From positions 1,240,001 to 1,304,000 of the forward strand of contig CBDAQO010000002.1 of the NCBI GenBank assembly GCA_965199105.1: a stretch of DNA of 64,000 nt, given 5' to 3'. The position numbers and the translations under genes were made by a program. The notes under the pieces are model-generated. The model had not been told where the DNA came from. It searched no databases and worked only from the letters and a program-made list of their open reading frames with translations. How positions within the stretch are numbered: the first letter of the stretch is position 1; every line of letters starts with the position of its first letter. Of this stretch, positions 42,121 through 51,799 are shown piece after piece. This stretch comes from LMUY01 sp965199105. GTDB lineage: Bacteria; Pseudomonadota; Alphaproteobacteria; Acetobacterales; Acetobacteraceae.

Positions 42121-45100
42121 TCAGTAAACGTCGCGCAGGTAGCGCTTCTCCCGCGTCATGGCGGCCACGTAGGCGTCCGCGTCTGCCGCCGCCATACCGC
42201 CATGGGTCTCTACCACCCGGCGCAGCGCCGCGTCGACGTCCTTGGCCATGCGCGCCGCATCGCCGCAGACGTAGAAGCGGGCGCCGTCCTGCAGCCAGGC
42301 CCAGAGCTGCGCGCCGTGCTCGAGCATGCGGTGCTGCACGTAGATCTTGTCCGGTTGGTCGCGCGAGAACGCCGTGTCGAGCCGGTGCAGGACGCCTTGC
42401 GCCTGCAGGGTCTCCAGCTCCTCGCGGTAGTAGAAGTCGGTCCGTTCGCGCTGCTCGCCGAAGAACAGCCAGTTGCGCCCCGGCGCCCCGGTGGCCTGCC
42501 GCTCCTGCAGGAAGGCTCGGAACGGGGCCACGCCGGTGCCGGGCCCGACCATGATCATCGGCAGCGCCGGGTCGGCAGGGGGGCGGAAATGGGCCGATTT
42601 CTGCACGAAGATGCCGATGTCGCCGCCGCCAGCCCGGTCGGCCAGGAAGGTCGAGCAGACGCCGCCATGCTCCAACCCCGCCTTGCCGAAACGCACGACG
42701 GACGTCGTCAGGTGCACCTGCGCCGGGTAGAGCAGCGGGCTCGACGAGATCGAGTAGAGCCGCGGCTGCATGCGCTTGAGGACGCCGAGCAACTCCTCCG
42801 CGCTGGCCTGGATCGGAAAGCCGTGCAGCAGGTCGATGAAGTGGCGGCCCCAAAGCCAGTCGGTGCGATGGGTCCTGCGTTCGTCCAGCAGCAGGTCGGT
42901 CAGGAAGCCGCTGCCCGAGCGTTCGGCCACGAAGGCCAGCATGTCCGTCGTGGTCTTGCTGATCTCATACTGGCTGGTCAGCGCCTCGCCGAGCGCCACC
43001 GAGCCCAGGCCCGCCACGTGGACCGGGGTCGCGGCGTCCAGTTCCAGCGTCGCCAGCATCTCCGCGACCAGCGCCGGGTCGTTTTGCGGCCAGACGCCCA
43101 GCGCGTCCCCGGCGTCGTAGGTGAACCCGGTGTCCTGCAGGTCGAACACGAACTGCCGGGTCTCCTTCTCTGAGCCCTCGCCGTTCAGCAGCCGATTGCC
43201 GATCAGCCGGGTGCGCAACGGTCTACTGCGGGTGTAGCCAGCCGGGTGGTCTGCGGCCCGGCTCTCCGCCGGCGCGGCCGCCGGGTCCGCCAGCGCCGCG
43301 CGCACGGCGTCCAGCCAACCATGGGCGGCGGCCTCAAAGTCCGGCTCGCAGTCGACGCGGGGCGCCAGGCGTTGCCCGCCCAGTTGTTCCAGCCGCGCGT
43401 CCAGCTTGCGGCCGAAGCCGCAGAATTGGTCGTAGCTCGAATCGCCGAACGCCAGCACGGAGAACCGGGTGCCGTCCAGCCGTGGCGCGGAGGGGGCCTG
43501 CAGCGCGCTCCACAGCGCCGCCGCGTTGTCCGGCGCGTCACCGTCGCCGAACGTGCTGGCCAGCATCAGCAATACCGGCATGTCGGCCAGCGCCGCCGGG
43601 GTCACGGCGTCCATTCCGGCCACGCGCACGGAGTGCCCCTGCGCCTCGAGCGTGGCCGCGCACTCGGCCGCAAACCCCTCGGCCCGGCCGATCTGGGACG
43701 CCCATAGCACGGTCACCCCGGTCCCAGCCGCCACCCCGACCGCCAGAGTTCCACCGGGCGCGGCGGCGCGGGAGAACAGCCCAGCCAACATGCCGTCCAG
43801 CAGCAGCCTGGCCGTCCCGTCCACCGGAGCGGACGGCGGCAGCACCGGCACGCCGCCCAGCGCACCGGCGTCGGCGGCCAGCCCGGCAAGGTAGCCCTGC
43901 ATATAAACCTGCTCCTGCGGGCCCAGCACGAACGCCGGCGTGGCGCCCAGCCCCAGCAGCTTTCCAAACGCTTCGATGCGGCCCATGTCGGCTTGCACTC
44001 CATCGCCGTGCGCGTTCGGCTGGGCAGCCTGTTCCGGCGCCGCTTCCGTCGCCCCGACCTCCGCCCGGGCCAGGGCCACGGCGCAGAACTTGAACTCCGG
44101 CTGCAGGGAGATTGGGTCCGTGGCGTCGTTCGTCACCGCATTGATGGCCAGATCCTCGCCAAAAACGTCATTCCAATGAAACGGCGTGAAGCACTGCCCC
44201 GGCTGTACCCGGTCGGTCACCACCGCCGGAACGATGGCGCGGCCGCGGCGTGAGCGGATCTCGACCCGGTCTCGCGCTTCAATCCCCAACCGCGCCGCGT
44301 CCTGCGGGTGGAGCTCCACGAACGGCGCCGGGTTCAGCTTGTTGAGCGTCGGAACCTTCCCGGTCTTGGTCAGCGTATGCCACTGGTGCTGCAGCCGCCC
44401 GGTGTTGAGCACGAACGGGTAGTCCGCATCGGGCAGCTCCGCCGGCGGCAGGTGCGGCCGCGCGAAGAACCGTGCCCGCCCGCTGCCGGTGGCGAACGTC
44501 AGCCCGGTGGCAGCCGCTGAGGGCGCCCCCGCCGCCCGGTAGCGGATCGGGTTGCGGTCGGACGCAGCGTCGGGCGCCAGCGGCCATTGCAGCGGCTGGC
44601 GTCGCAGGCGGTCGTGGCTCGCGCCGCGCAGGTCGTAGCCGGTCTGCGGGTTGGCCGCCTGCTTCAACTCCTCGAACACCTCGGCCGCGGAGCCGAAGCT
44701 GAACCCCGCCGCATACCCCATCTCGCACGCCACCCGGGCGATGATCTGCCAATCCGGCAGCGCTTCCCCCGGCGGCTCGACCGCCTTGGCCATCAGGGTG
44801 AGGTTGCGTTCCGAGTTGACCATCACGCCCTCGGCCTCGGCCCACAGCGCGCCCGGCAGCATGATGTCGGCGTAGACGTTGGTCTCGGTGTCGAGGTAGG
44901 CGTCCTGGGTGATGACCAATTCCGCCGCCTGCAGCGCCTCGATCACCCGGGCGCGGTTGGGCATGCTGGCCACCGGGTTGGTGCAGATGATCCAGCACGC
45001 CTTGACGCGCCCGGCCCGCATCTCGTCGAACAGCCAGACCGCGCCATTGCCTCCGTCGGTGCGCAAGCTGTGCTCGGGAAGCTGCCACAGCGCTTCAATG

Positions 45101-46203
45101 AAGTGGCGGTCCGCCTCGATCTCCAGCGAGCGCTGCCCGGGCAGGCCGGGGCCCATGTAGCCCATCTCGCGCCCGCCCATCGCGTTCGGCTGCCCGGTGA
45201 GCGAGAACGGCCCGCTGCCCGGGCGGCACAGCTTGCCGGTCGCCAGATGCAGGTTGCAGACGGCGTTGGTGCTCCAGGTGCCGTGGGTGCTCTGGTTCAG
45301 CCCCATGGTCCAGCAGCTCATCACCTCGCCGGGCCCGCCGATCCACTCCGCCGCCAGCCGGATGTCCGCCTCGGCCAGCCCGGTGGCTTGCGCGACCGCC
45401 GCCGGCGCGTAGTCGGCCAGGAAGTCCGGCATCGCCTCCCACCCCTCGGTGTTGGCGGCGATGAAGCCCGGGTCGGTCTGGCCGTTGACCAGCAGCAGGT
45501 GCAGCAGGCCGTTGAGCAGCGCCAGGTCGGTGCCGGGGGTGATCTGCAGGAACAGATGCGCCTTCTCCGCCGTGGCGGTGCGCCGCGGGTCGACCACGAT
45601 CAGCTTGGCGCCGGCCTTCACCCGGTCCAGCATCCGCAGGAACAGGATCGGGTGGCAATCCGCCATGTTGGCGCCGATCACCAGGAACACGTCGGCGCGG
45701 TCGAAATCCTGATAGGATCCGGGCGGCCCGTCCGAGCCGAAGCTCAGCTTGTAGCCGCTGCCGGCGCTGGCCATGCAGAGCCGCGAGTTGCTCTCCATGT
45801 TGCGGGTGCGCAGGAACCCCTTGGCCAGCTTGTTGGCGAGGTATTGCGCCTCCATCGACAACTGGCCCGACACGTAGAGCCCGATTGCGTCCGCCCCATG
45901 CTCGTCGCGGATGGCCGAGAGCCGCCGGGCCGCCTCGGTGATGGCGGCGTCCATGGTGGCGGGCACATGGTCGCGCATGTCCTGGCCGTGGCCATCGTGT
46001 TGGCGCAGATAGGCACGGTCCATGCGCCCGGAGACGGCAATTGCCTGCGCGCAGGTGCTGCCTTTGGTGCAAAGCCGGCCGAAGTTGCTGGGATGGTCCT
46101 TGTCGCCGCTCAGCTTGACGACCCGGCCGTCGCTGACCTCCATCACGATGCCGCAGCCGACACCGCAATACGGGCAGACGCTTTTGACGGTTCGAGCAGA
46201 CAT
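42121..46203 (-). CDS. Assimilatory nitrate reductase fused to CysJ-like flavoprotein reductase
   Basis: 1360 residues from ATG 46203. Residues 1-715: molybdopterin nitrate reductase; C10, C13, C17 and C45 (CPYCGVGC...CTKG) bind a 4Fe-4S cluster and C143 in SRLCMASA is the expected Mo ligand. After a Pro/Ala-rich linker, about 730-970 is a CysJ-type flavodoxin domain, 985-1205 the FAD domain with RLYSISSSP, and 1205-1360 the NAD(P)H domain with MVGPGTGVAPFRAF and the terminal RYLRDVY. The fusion would pass electrons from NAD(P)H to nitrate in one chain. The FMN loop reads ASQIGRAE instead of SQTGNAE. No nitrite reductase or nitrate carrier is adjacent. Confidence 0.92.
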   Translation of the reverse strand: MSARTVKSVCPYCGVGCGIVMEVSDGRVVKLSGDKDHPSNFGRLCTKGSTCAQAIAVSGRMDRAYLRQHDGHGQDMRDHVPATMDAAITEAARRLSAIRDEHGADAIGLYVSGQLSMEAQYLANKLAKGFLRTRNMESNSRLCMASAGSGYKLSFGSDGPPGSYQDFDRADVFLVIGANMADCHPILFLRMLDRVKAGAKLIVVDPRRTATAEKAHLFLQITPGTDLALLNGLLHLLLVNGQTDPGFIAANTEGWEAMPDFLADYAPAAVAQATGLAEADIRLAAEWIGGPGEVMSCWTMGLNQSTHGTWSTNAVCNLHLATGKLCRPGSGPFSLTGQPNAMGGREMGYMGPGLPGQRSLEIEADRHFIEALWQLPEHSLRTDGGNGAVWLFDEMRAGRVKACWIICTNPVASMPNRARVIEALQAAELVITQDAYLDTETNVYADIMLPGALWAEAEGVMVNSERNLTLMAKAVEPPGEALPDWQIIARVACEMGYAAGFSFGSAAEVFEELKQAANPQTGYDLRGASHDRLRRQPLQWPLAPDAASDRNPIRYRAAGAPSAAATGLTFATGSGRARFFARPHLPPAELPDADYPFVLNTGRLQHQWHTLTKTGKVPTLNKLNPAPFVELHPQDAARLGIEARDRVEIRSRRGRAIVPAVVTDRVQPGQCFTPFHWNDVFGEDLAINAVTNDATDPISLQPEFKFCAVALARAEVGATEAAPEQAAQPNAHGDGVQADMGRIEAFGKLLGLGATPAFVLGPQEQVYMQGYLAGLAADAGALGGVPVLPPSAPVDGTARLLLDGMLAGLFSRAAAPGGTLAVGVAAGTGVTVLWASQIGRAEGFAAECAATLEAQGHSVRVAGMDAVTPAALADMPVLLMLASTFGDGDAPDNAAALWSALQAPSAPRLDGTRFSVLAFGDSSYDQFCGFGRKLDARLEQLGGQRLAPRVDCEPDFEAAAHGWLDAVRAALADPAAAPAESRAADHPAGYTRSRPLRTRLIGNRLLNGEGSEKETRQFVFDLQDTGFTYDAGDALGVWPQNDPALVAEMLATLELDAATPVHVAGLGSVALGEALTSQYEISKTTTDMLAFVAERSGSGFLTDLLLDERRTHRTDWLWGRHFIDLLHGFPIQASAEELLGVLKRMQPRLYSISSSPLLYPAQVHLTTSVVRFGKAGLEHGGVCSTFLADRAGGGDIGIFVQKSAHFRPPADPALPMIMVGPGTGVAPFRAFLQERQATGAPGRNWLFFGEQRERTDFYYREELETLQAQGVLHRLDTAFSRDQPDKIYVQHRMLEHGAQLWAWLQDGARFYVCGDAARMAKDVDAALRRVVETHGGMAAADADAYVAAMTREKRYLRDVY

Positions 46204-46310
46204 TGGCTTTGAGAAGATCCCAGCGAGATGACAGCCGCCAACCCGCCTCAACATGCAAAAAGCGGACCATAGTTTGCTCGCCAAGCGACCACGCGTCGCG
46301 GCAGCTTCAG

Positions 46311-47051
46311 TCAACCAGCGTGCAGCCGCAGCTCCACCCGCCTGTGCGCCGCCGCGCCGAGCCAGTGCTGCATCGCGCCTGCATCGGCCAACCGCCCGCC
46401 CGGGATGACGCGCCCTTCCACCGTGGCGGCGAATGCCCGATTTCGAAACGGCCACGGCGCCAGGGTCAAGCCGGCCGTGTCGCGCTCGAGCCGGTAGCCG
46501 CGTCCGGCCGGCCCGGTCAGCTCGAGCGGGGCGGCCAACGCGCCGCACAAAGCCAGCGACAGCGCGTCGGCAAAGGCCACCAACCCGCTTTCCTGCTCGA
46601 GCTGGGCCTCGGCGAACCCGAGCGCACCCGCCCATGCTTGCTGCCGCAGCGCCTGCTCCCGCAGGTAGCGTCCCGCCGCGTCGGCATCGGCGTCCGACAA
46701 GCGGTGGCGGTCGGTGAAGCGGGTGTAGATCACGCTGCCATGCCGCGACACCAGCAGCGCCACATGCATCCCCCAGGCGGCCAAGGCCCGGTCCACCGCC
46801 GCGGCCCAGAGCGGGGCGTGCACGGCGGCGCCGACAGCGCGAAACAGCGCGGGCCGCTGCGTCGCCGGGTCGAAACTGGGCGCCAGCTCCCAGTCGAGCC
46901 AGGCGAGGTCGTGCTGCTCGGTGGCGAACAGCAGGCTCTCATCCAGCGCGGTCGCCCAATGCCGCAGCAATTGGCCGCTGACCCAGGCATGGGCCGGCTG
47001 GCTGATCGCCAATACGTCGCCAGTGTCCGGGCCGAGGTCGAGAAACATCAT
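46311..47051 (-). CDS. DUF3891 family protein
   Basis: 246 residues. ISQPAHAWVSGQLLRHW near the N-terminus is the family hallmark, followed by TEQHDLAWLDWE and VALLVSRHGSVIYTRF; conserved His residues suggest a metal- or ligand-binding helical domain. The family has no known function. It lies 107 bases upstream of the nitrate reductase in the same direction and could share its transcript, but the gap leaves room for a promoter. Divergent from the BMP transporter. Confidence 0.75.
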   Translation of the reverse strand: MMFLDLGPDTGDVLAISQPAHAWVSGQLLRHWATALDESLLFATEQHDLAWLDWELAPSFDPATQRPALFRAVGAAVHAPLWAAAVDRALAAWGMHVALLVSRHGSVIYTRFTDRHRLSDADADAAGRYLREQALRQQAWAGALGFAEAQLEQESGLVAFADALSLALCGALAAPLELTGPAGRGYRLERDTAGLTLAPWPFRNRAFAATVEGRVIPGGRLADAGAMQHWLGAAAHRRVELRLHAG

Positions 47052-47150
47052 GGGAGCAGCCTAGCGCCCGGCGCGCCCAGGCGGAAAGCAGTTTGGCACG
47101 CGAGATGCTTGGCCGCTGGGCCGCCCACCCCGGGCGCGGGGACACCAGCC

Positions 47151-48281
47151 ATGCCGGACAGCGCCGACACCGCCGCGCCCACCCCATTCCACCGGCGCGC
47201 CCTCTTGCAAGCCGGCGCCGCCACCACCGCCGCCACCCTGCTCCGCCCCCGCCTGGCGCGCGCGGCCACCCCGCTCACCGTCGGCTGGGTCTATGTCGGC
47301 CCGAAGAACGATTTCGGCTTCAACCAGGCCCACCACGAGGCGGTCGAGGCGCTGAAATCCACCCCCGGCCTCAAGGTGCTCGAGGAGGAGAACGTGCCCG
47401 AGACCGAGGCCGTCGAGCAGACCATGGCCAGCATGATCAACTTCGACGGCGCGCAACTGCTGTTCCTCACCTCGTTCGGCTACTTCGACCACATGGTGAA
47501 GGTGGCGCCGACCTATCCCAAGGTGCAGTTCCGCCACCAGGGCCTGCTGTGGAAGCCGACGGACCCGGCCAACACCGGCAGCTACTTCGGCTACATCAGC
47601 GAGGCGCTCTACGGCTGTGGCGTGGCCGCCGCGATGGCCAGCAAGACCGGCAAACTCGGCTTCATCGCCGCCAAGCCCATCCCCGCCGTCATCCGCAGCC
47701 TCAACTCCTTCACGCTCGGCGCCCGCTCGGTCAATCCGGCGATAACCGTGCAGCTCATCGTCACCGGCGGCTGGTCGGTGCCGGCGAAGGAGGCGGAGGC
47801 GACCAACGCGCTGGCCGACAACGGCGTGGACGGCGTCGCCTGCCACATCGACGACCTCAAGGTGGTGCTGCAGACGGCCGACCAGCGCGGCATCCACTCC
47901 TGCGGCCTGAACGTGGACCAGAGCAGCCTGGCGCCGAAGGGCTACCTCACCGGCGCGCTCTACAACTGGAAGAAGCCCTACGGCGAGATGATCGCCGACG
48001 TGATGGACGGCCGGGACCTGCCGCATCTGCTGCGCGGCGGCTTCCCGGAAGGCTACGTGGCGATGGGCCCGTTCGGCTCGGCAGCCACCCCGCAGGTCCG
48101 CGCGGCGGTCACCACCGCGGCAGCCGAACTGGCGAGCGGCAAGCGCTTCGTGTTCACCGGGCCGCTGAAGGACAGCAAAGGCCGCGTCCTGCTCGCCGCC
48201 GGCCAGCATCTGGACGTGACCGACCCGTCGCTGCTCTCGATGAACTACCTGGTCGAGGGAGTGAACGGCGCCCTCACTTGA
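47151..48281 (+). CDS. BMP-family ABC transporter substrate-binding protein (nucleoside type)
   Basis: 376 residues from ATG 47151. A twin-Arg-like leader (FHRRALLQAGAATTAATLLRP) is followed by VGWVYVGPKNDFGFNQAHHEA, typical of PnrA/BmpA purine-nucleoside binding lipoproteins, and VPETEAVEQTMASMI. No lipobox Cys is visible, so the mature form is probably soluble in the periplasm. It heads a five-gene operon with two permeases, a duplicated ATPase and a deaminase-like amidohydrolase, which supports a purine or other nitrogen heterocycle ligand. Confidence 0.9.
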   Translation: MPDSADTAAPTPFHRRALLQAGAATTAATLLRPRLARAATPLTVGWVYVGPKNDFGFNQAHHEAVEALKSTPGLKVLEEENVPETEAVEQTMASMINFDGAQLLFLTSFGYFDHMVKVAPTYPKVQFRHQGLLWKPTDPANTGSYFGYISEALYGCGVAAAMASKTGKLGFIAAKPIPAVIRSLNSFTLGARSVNPAITVQLIVTGGWSVPAKEAEATNALADNGVDGVACHIDDLKVVLQTADQRGIHSCGLNVDQSSLAPKGYLTGALYNWKKPYGEMIADVMDGRDLPHLLRGGFPEGYVAMGPFGSAATPQVRAAVTTAAAELASGKRFVFTGPLKDSKGRVLLAAGQHLDVTDPSLLSMNYLVEGVNGALT

Positions 48282-49351
48282 CCCGGTCGGCCACGCTCGC
48301 CGCGGCAGAGTTCGTCGCCATCCCGCTCGGCGCGCTCGCCGCCGCCGCCATCGTGTTCGGCCTCATGGTGACAGCCCTCGGCGTCAACCCGCTGCAGCTC
48401 TACGCGCTGATGTGGCTGGGCGGCTTCGAAACCTGGTTCTCCTGGCAGAACACCCTGGTGCGCGCCGCGCCGCTGCTGCTGACGGCGCTCTGCTTCGCGC
48501 TGCCGGCGCAGATGGGTTTTGCCATCATCGGCGGCGAGGGCGCCTTCGTGCTCGGCGGCCTGGCCGCGGTCATGGCGAGCCACCTGGCACCCGCCGCGCC
48601 GGGTGCAGTCGTGATCGGCATCATGGCGCTGGCCGGCATGGCGGCGGGGGCGCTCTGGGTCGGGCTATCCGGCTTGCTGCGGGTGTGGCGCGGCGTCAAC
48701 GAGACCATCAGCAGCCTGCTGCTCACCTACCTCGCCATCGCCGTGTTCAACCAACTGGTCGAAGGCCCGTTCCGCGACCCGGCCGACCTCAACCGCCCCT
48801 CCACCTTCCCCATCCCGCTGCAAGGCCTGATCGGCAGCATCCCCGGCACGCGGGTGCATTGGGGGCTGGCCGTCGGCGTGGTGGCCTGTCTGCTGGGGGC
48901 CGGCCTGGTGTTCCGCACGCCGCTGGGTTTCGCTATGCGCGTGCTGGGCGGCAACGGCCGGGCGGCGCGCATGGTCGGCATCTCCGCCGGGCGCCTCACC
49001 GTGGGCGTGTTCTGCGCCGCGGGTGCCATCGCCGGCCTGGGCGGCATGATCGACGCCGCCGCGATCGACGGCAAGGCCAACGGCTCGCTCATCGCCGGCT
49101 ACGGCTATTCGGGCATCCTGGTCAGCTTCATTGCGCGGCATAACCCGATGCTGATCCTGCCCACGTCGCTGCTGCTCGGCGGCATCGGCGCTAGCGGCGG
49201 GCTGGTGCAGCGCCGCCTGGGCCTGCCCTATGCCAGCGTGCTGGTGCTGCAGGGCACCATCTTCCTGACCGTGCTGATGGCCGAGACGCTGCGTGGCCGC
49301 GGGCCGTTCGCCGCCTGGCGCGTCGCGGCGGCCCGACGGGTGCGGCCGTGA
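48278..49351 (+). CDS. BMP-type ABC transporter permease 1
   Basis: 357 residues if started at TTG 48278, which overlaps the preceding stop (TTGA). About nine membrane segments; the ribose/BMP permease hallmarks LTALCFALPAQMGFAIIGGEGAFVLGG and RVWRGVNETISSLLLTYLA are present, and GNGRAARMVGIS is the coupling region. This is the longer (YufP/NupB-like) of the two permeases. The frame stays open upstream into the binding-protein gene, so the true start rests on the overlap and on where similarity begins. Confidence 0.88.
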   Translation: MTRSATLAAAEFVAIPLGALAAAAIVFGLMVTALGVNPLQLYALMWLGGFETWFSWQNTLVRAAPLLLTALCFALPAQMGFAIIGGEGAFVLGGLAAVMASHLAPAAPGAVVIGIMALAGMAAGALWVGLSGLLRVWRGVNETISSLLLTYLAIAVFNQLVEGPFRDPADLNRPSTFPIPLQGLIGSIPGTRVHWGLAVGVVACLLGAGLVFRTPLGFAMRVLGGNGRAARMVGISAGRLTVGVFCAAGAIAGLGGMIDAAAIDGKANGSLIAGYGYSGILVSFIARHNPMLILPTSLLLGGIGASGGLVQRRLGLPYASVLVLQGTIFLTVLMAETLRGRGPFAAWRVAAARRVRP

Positions 49352-50265
49352 CGGCCTTGCCCGGCGCCACCGTGGCGCTCGCCGTGCTGGGCGGGGCGAT
49401 CCGCAGCTCCACGCCCTACCTGCTGGTGAGCCTCGGCGAATGCCTGACCGAGAAGAGCGGCCGCACCAACCTGGGCCAGGAGGGCATCCTCGTGCTTGGC
49501 GCCATGGTGGGCTACGCCGGATCGTACGAAATCGGCTCCGCCTGGGCCGGCGTGCTCGCGGCCGGAATGGCGGGGGCCGCAATGGGCGCGCTGCATGCGC
49601 TGGCCTGCCAACTGCGCCGGGTCAACGACGTGGCGGTGGGCATCGCGCTGATTCTGTTTGGCACCGGGCTCGCCTTCCTGTTCGGCAAGCCCTTCATCCA
49701 GCCCGCCGCCCCGATGCTGCCCGCCCTCCCGCTCGGCTGGTGGGCCACCGACCCGGCGGTCGCCGCCGCCCTGCGCGTCAACGCCTTGTTCCTGCTCGGC
49801 ATCGCCCTCGCCGTCGCCATGCACCTGGTGTTCGCGCGCACGCGCTGGGGGCTGATCCTGCGCACCGTGGGCAGCAACGCGGAGGCCGCCCGCGCGCTCG
49901 GCTTTGACGTCGACCGCGTGCGCCTGATCGCCACGGCGTCGGGCGGCGTGCTGTCCGGCATGGGCGGCTCGTTCCTCTCGCTCTACTACCCCGGGAGCTG
50001 GACCGAGAGCCTGTCCAACGGGCAGGGCCTGATCGCCGTGGCGCTGGTCATCTTCGCTCGCTGGCAACCGCTGCGCTGCCTGCTCGCCGCGCTGATGTTC
50101 GGCGGCGCCGAGGCGATCGGCCCCGCGCTGCAGGCGATCGGCCAGTCGCAAGCCTATTACCTGGTCAGCGCGCTGCCGTTCGTGCTGACCCTGGTGATCA
50201 TGGCCGTCACCTGCGCCCCGGGCCGCCGCGCCGCGGGTGCGCCCAACGAGCTCAAGATTGCCTGA
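49348..50265 (+). CDS. BMP-type ABC transporter permease 2
   Basis: 305 residues from GTG 49348, overlapping the previous stop by four bases. IRSSTPYLLVSLGECLTEKSGRTNLGQEGILVLGAM is the YufQ/NupC-like permease N-terminus, and ILRTVGSNAEAARALGFDVDRV is the coupling loop. About eight membrane segments. It forms a heterodimer with permease 1. The ATPase gene begins seven bases after the stop. Confidence 0.9.
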   Translation: MTALPGATVALAVLGGAIRSSTPYLLVSLGECLTEKSGRTNLGQEGILVLGAMVGYAGSYEIGSAWAGVLAAGMAGAAMGALHALACQLRRVNDVAVGIALILFGTGLAFLFGKPFIQPAAPMLPALPLGWWATDPAVAAALRVNALFLLGIALAVAMHLVFARTRWGLILRTVGSNAEAARALGFDVDRVRLIATASGGVLSGMGGSFLSLYYPGSWTESLSNGQGLIAVALVIFARWQPLRCLLAALMFGGAEAIGPALQAIGQSQAYYLVSALPFVLTLVIMAVTCAPGRRAAGAPNELKIA

Positions 50266-50272
50266 CGCCAGC

Positions 50273-51799
50273 ATGATCGCCCCCTCGCTCGAAGCCGTCG
50301 CCATCACCAAGCGCTTCGGCGCGACCACGGCGCTGGACGACGTGTCGCTGCGCGTCCAGCCCGGCCGCATCCACGCCCTGCTAGGCGAGAACGGCGCCGG
50401 CAAGAGCACCCTCGCCAAGTGCCTGATGGGCACCTACCAGGCCGACGCCGGTCGCTTCCTGCTCGCGGGGCGGGAGCACGCCAGCCGCTCGCCGCGCGAC
50501 GCCCATGCGGCCGGCATCGGCATGGTCTACCAGCATTTCACCCTGGTGGCCGACATGACGGTGGCCGAGAACCTGATGCTGGCCCGGCCGGACATCCCCT
50601 TCGTGGTCGATTGGCGCGCCCACAGCGCCGAGATCGAGCGGCTGCTGGCCACCATGCCGTTCCGCACGCCGCTGGACGCCCCGGTGGCCAGCCTGTCCGC
50701 GGGGGAAAAGCAGAAGGTCGAAATCATCAAGCAACTCCACCTGCGCCGCCGCCTGCTGCTGCTCGATGAGCCGACCTCGGTGCTGACCCCCGGCGAGGCG
50801 GACGAGGTGCTCGGCCTGCTGCGCCGCCTGGCCCACGCCGGCGACATGACTGTGCTGCTGATCACCCACAAGTTCCGCGAGGTGATGGCCTTCGCCGACG
50901 ACGTGACGGTGCTGCGCCATGGCCGGGTCGTCGCCTCCGCCCCTGGCGCCGAGCTCGGCGCCGCCGACCTGGCCGAGCACATGGTCGGCCACCGCGCCAC
51001 CGCCCGCGCCGTTCCCCGCGCCACTCCGCCGCCCAGCCGCTACCGCCTGCAAGCCCACGGCCTGCGCGTGCTGGGGGACACCGGGCTCGAGGCGGTGCGC
51101 GGGCTGGACCTCACCGTCGCGGGCGGCGAGATCGTCGGCATCGCGGGCGTCTCGGGCAACGGCCAGCGCGAACTGGCCGAGGCGCTCGCCGGGCAGCGCG
51201 CGATGGCCGCCGGCGAGGTGCGCGTGCACGGCGCCCCATTCTACCCGGACCGCCGCACGCTCGCCCGCCAGCGCGTCGCCTGCCTGCCGGAGGAGCCGCT
51301 GCGCAACGCCTGCGTGGCGGAGATGAGCGTCGCGGAAAACCTCGCCTTGCGCCGCTACGACCAAGCCCCGATGCGCACCCGCGCGGGCCTGCTCTCCCCC
51401 GCCGCCATGCTGCGCGCCGCCCGCACCGCCATCGCCGCCTGGCACATCCGCGCCAGCGGCCCGGGCGCGCCGGTGGCCTCCCTCTCCGGCGGCAACGTGC
51501 AGCGCCTGGTGCTGGCGCGCGAGCTCGGGCATGGCTGCGGGTTGCTGCTGGCGACCAACCCGTGCTTCGGTCTGGACTTCGCGGCCATCACCCGCATCCA
51601 CGACGCCATCACGGCCGCCCGCAACGCCGGCGCGGCCGTGCTGCTGATCAGCGAGGACCTGGATGAGATCTACGCCCTTGCCGACCGCATCGCCGTGATG
51701 TTCGAAGGCCGCCTGGTGCTGGAGACCGCGCCCACCTCGCAATCCCGCGCCGCCATCGGCCGCGCCATGGCCGGCCTCGACCCGGCGGTCGCGGCATGA
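50273..51799 (+). CDS. BMP-type ABC transporter ATPase with two nucleotide-binding domains
   Basis: 508 residues from ATG 50273. Domain 1 is canonical: Walker A GENGAGKST, Q-loop VYQHFTLV, signature LSAGEKQKVEI, Walker B LLLLDEPTSVLT. Domain 2 is degenerate as in RbsA/YufO proteins: GVSGNGQREL replaces Walker A, and LSGGNVQR is kept. The second Walker B reads LLATNPCFGLDF where relatives usually have AxQPTRGLDV, an extra departure at the catalytic end. It powers the two permeases. The stop overlaps the amidohydrolase start (ATGA). Confidence 0.92.
   Translation: MIAPSLEAVAITKRFGATTALDDVSLRVQPGRIHALLGENGAGKSTLAKCLMGTYQADAGRFLLAGREHASRSPRDAHAAGIGMVYQHFTLVADMTVAENLMLARPDIPFVVDWRAHSAEIERLLATMPFRTPLDAPVASLSAGEKQKVEIIKQLHLRRRLLLLDEPTSVLTPGEADEVLGLLRRLAHAGDMTVLLITHKFREVMAFADDVTVLRHGRVVASAPGAELGAADLAEHMVGHRATARAVPRATPPPSRYRLQAHGLRVLGDTGLEAVRGLDLTVAGGEIVGIAGVSGNGQRELAEALAGQRAMAAGEVRVHGAPFYPDRRTLARQRVACLPEEPLRNACVAEMSVAENLALRRYDQAPMRTRAGLLSPAAMLRAARTAIAAWHIRASGPGAPVASLSGGNVQRLVLARELGHGCGLLLATNPCFGLDFAAITRIHDAITAARNAGAAVLLISEDLDEIYALADRIAVMFEGRLVLETAPTSQSRAAIGRAMAGLDPAVAA

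Noticed and set aside
46204..46635. A 144-residue upstream extension of the nitrate reductase frame
   Set aside because: Arg/Gly-rich and without similarity, it overlaps the DUF3891 gene; the family N-terminus with the cluster Cys starts at ATG 46203.
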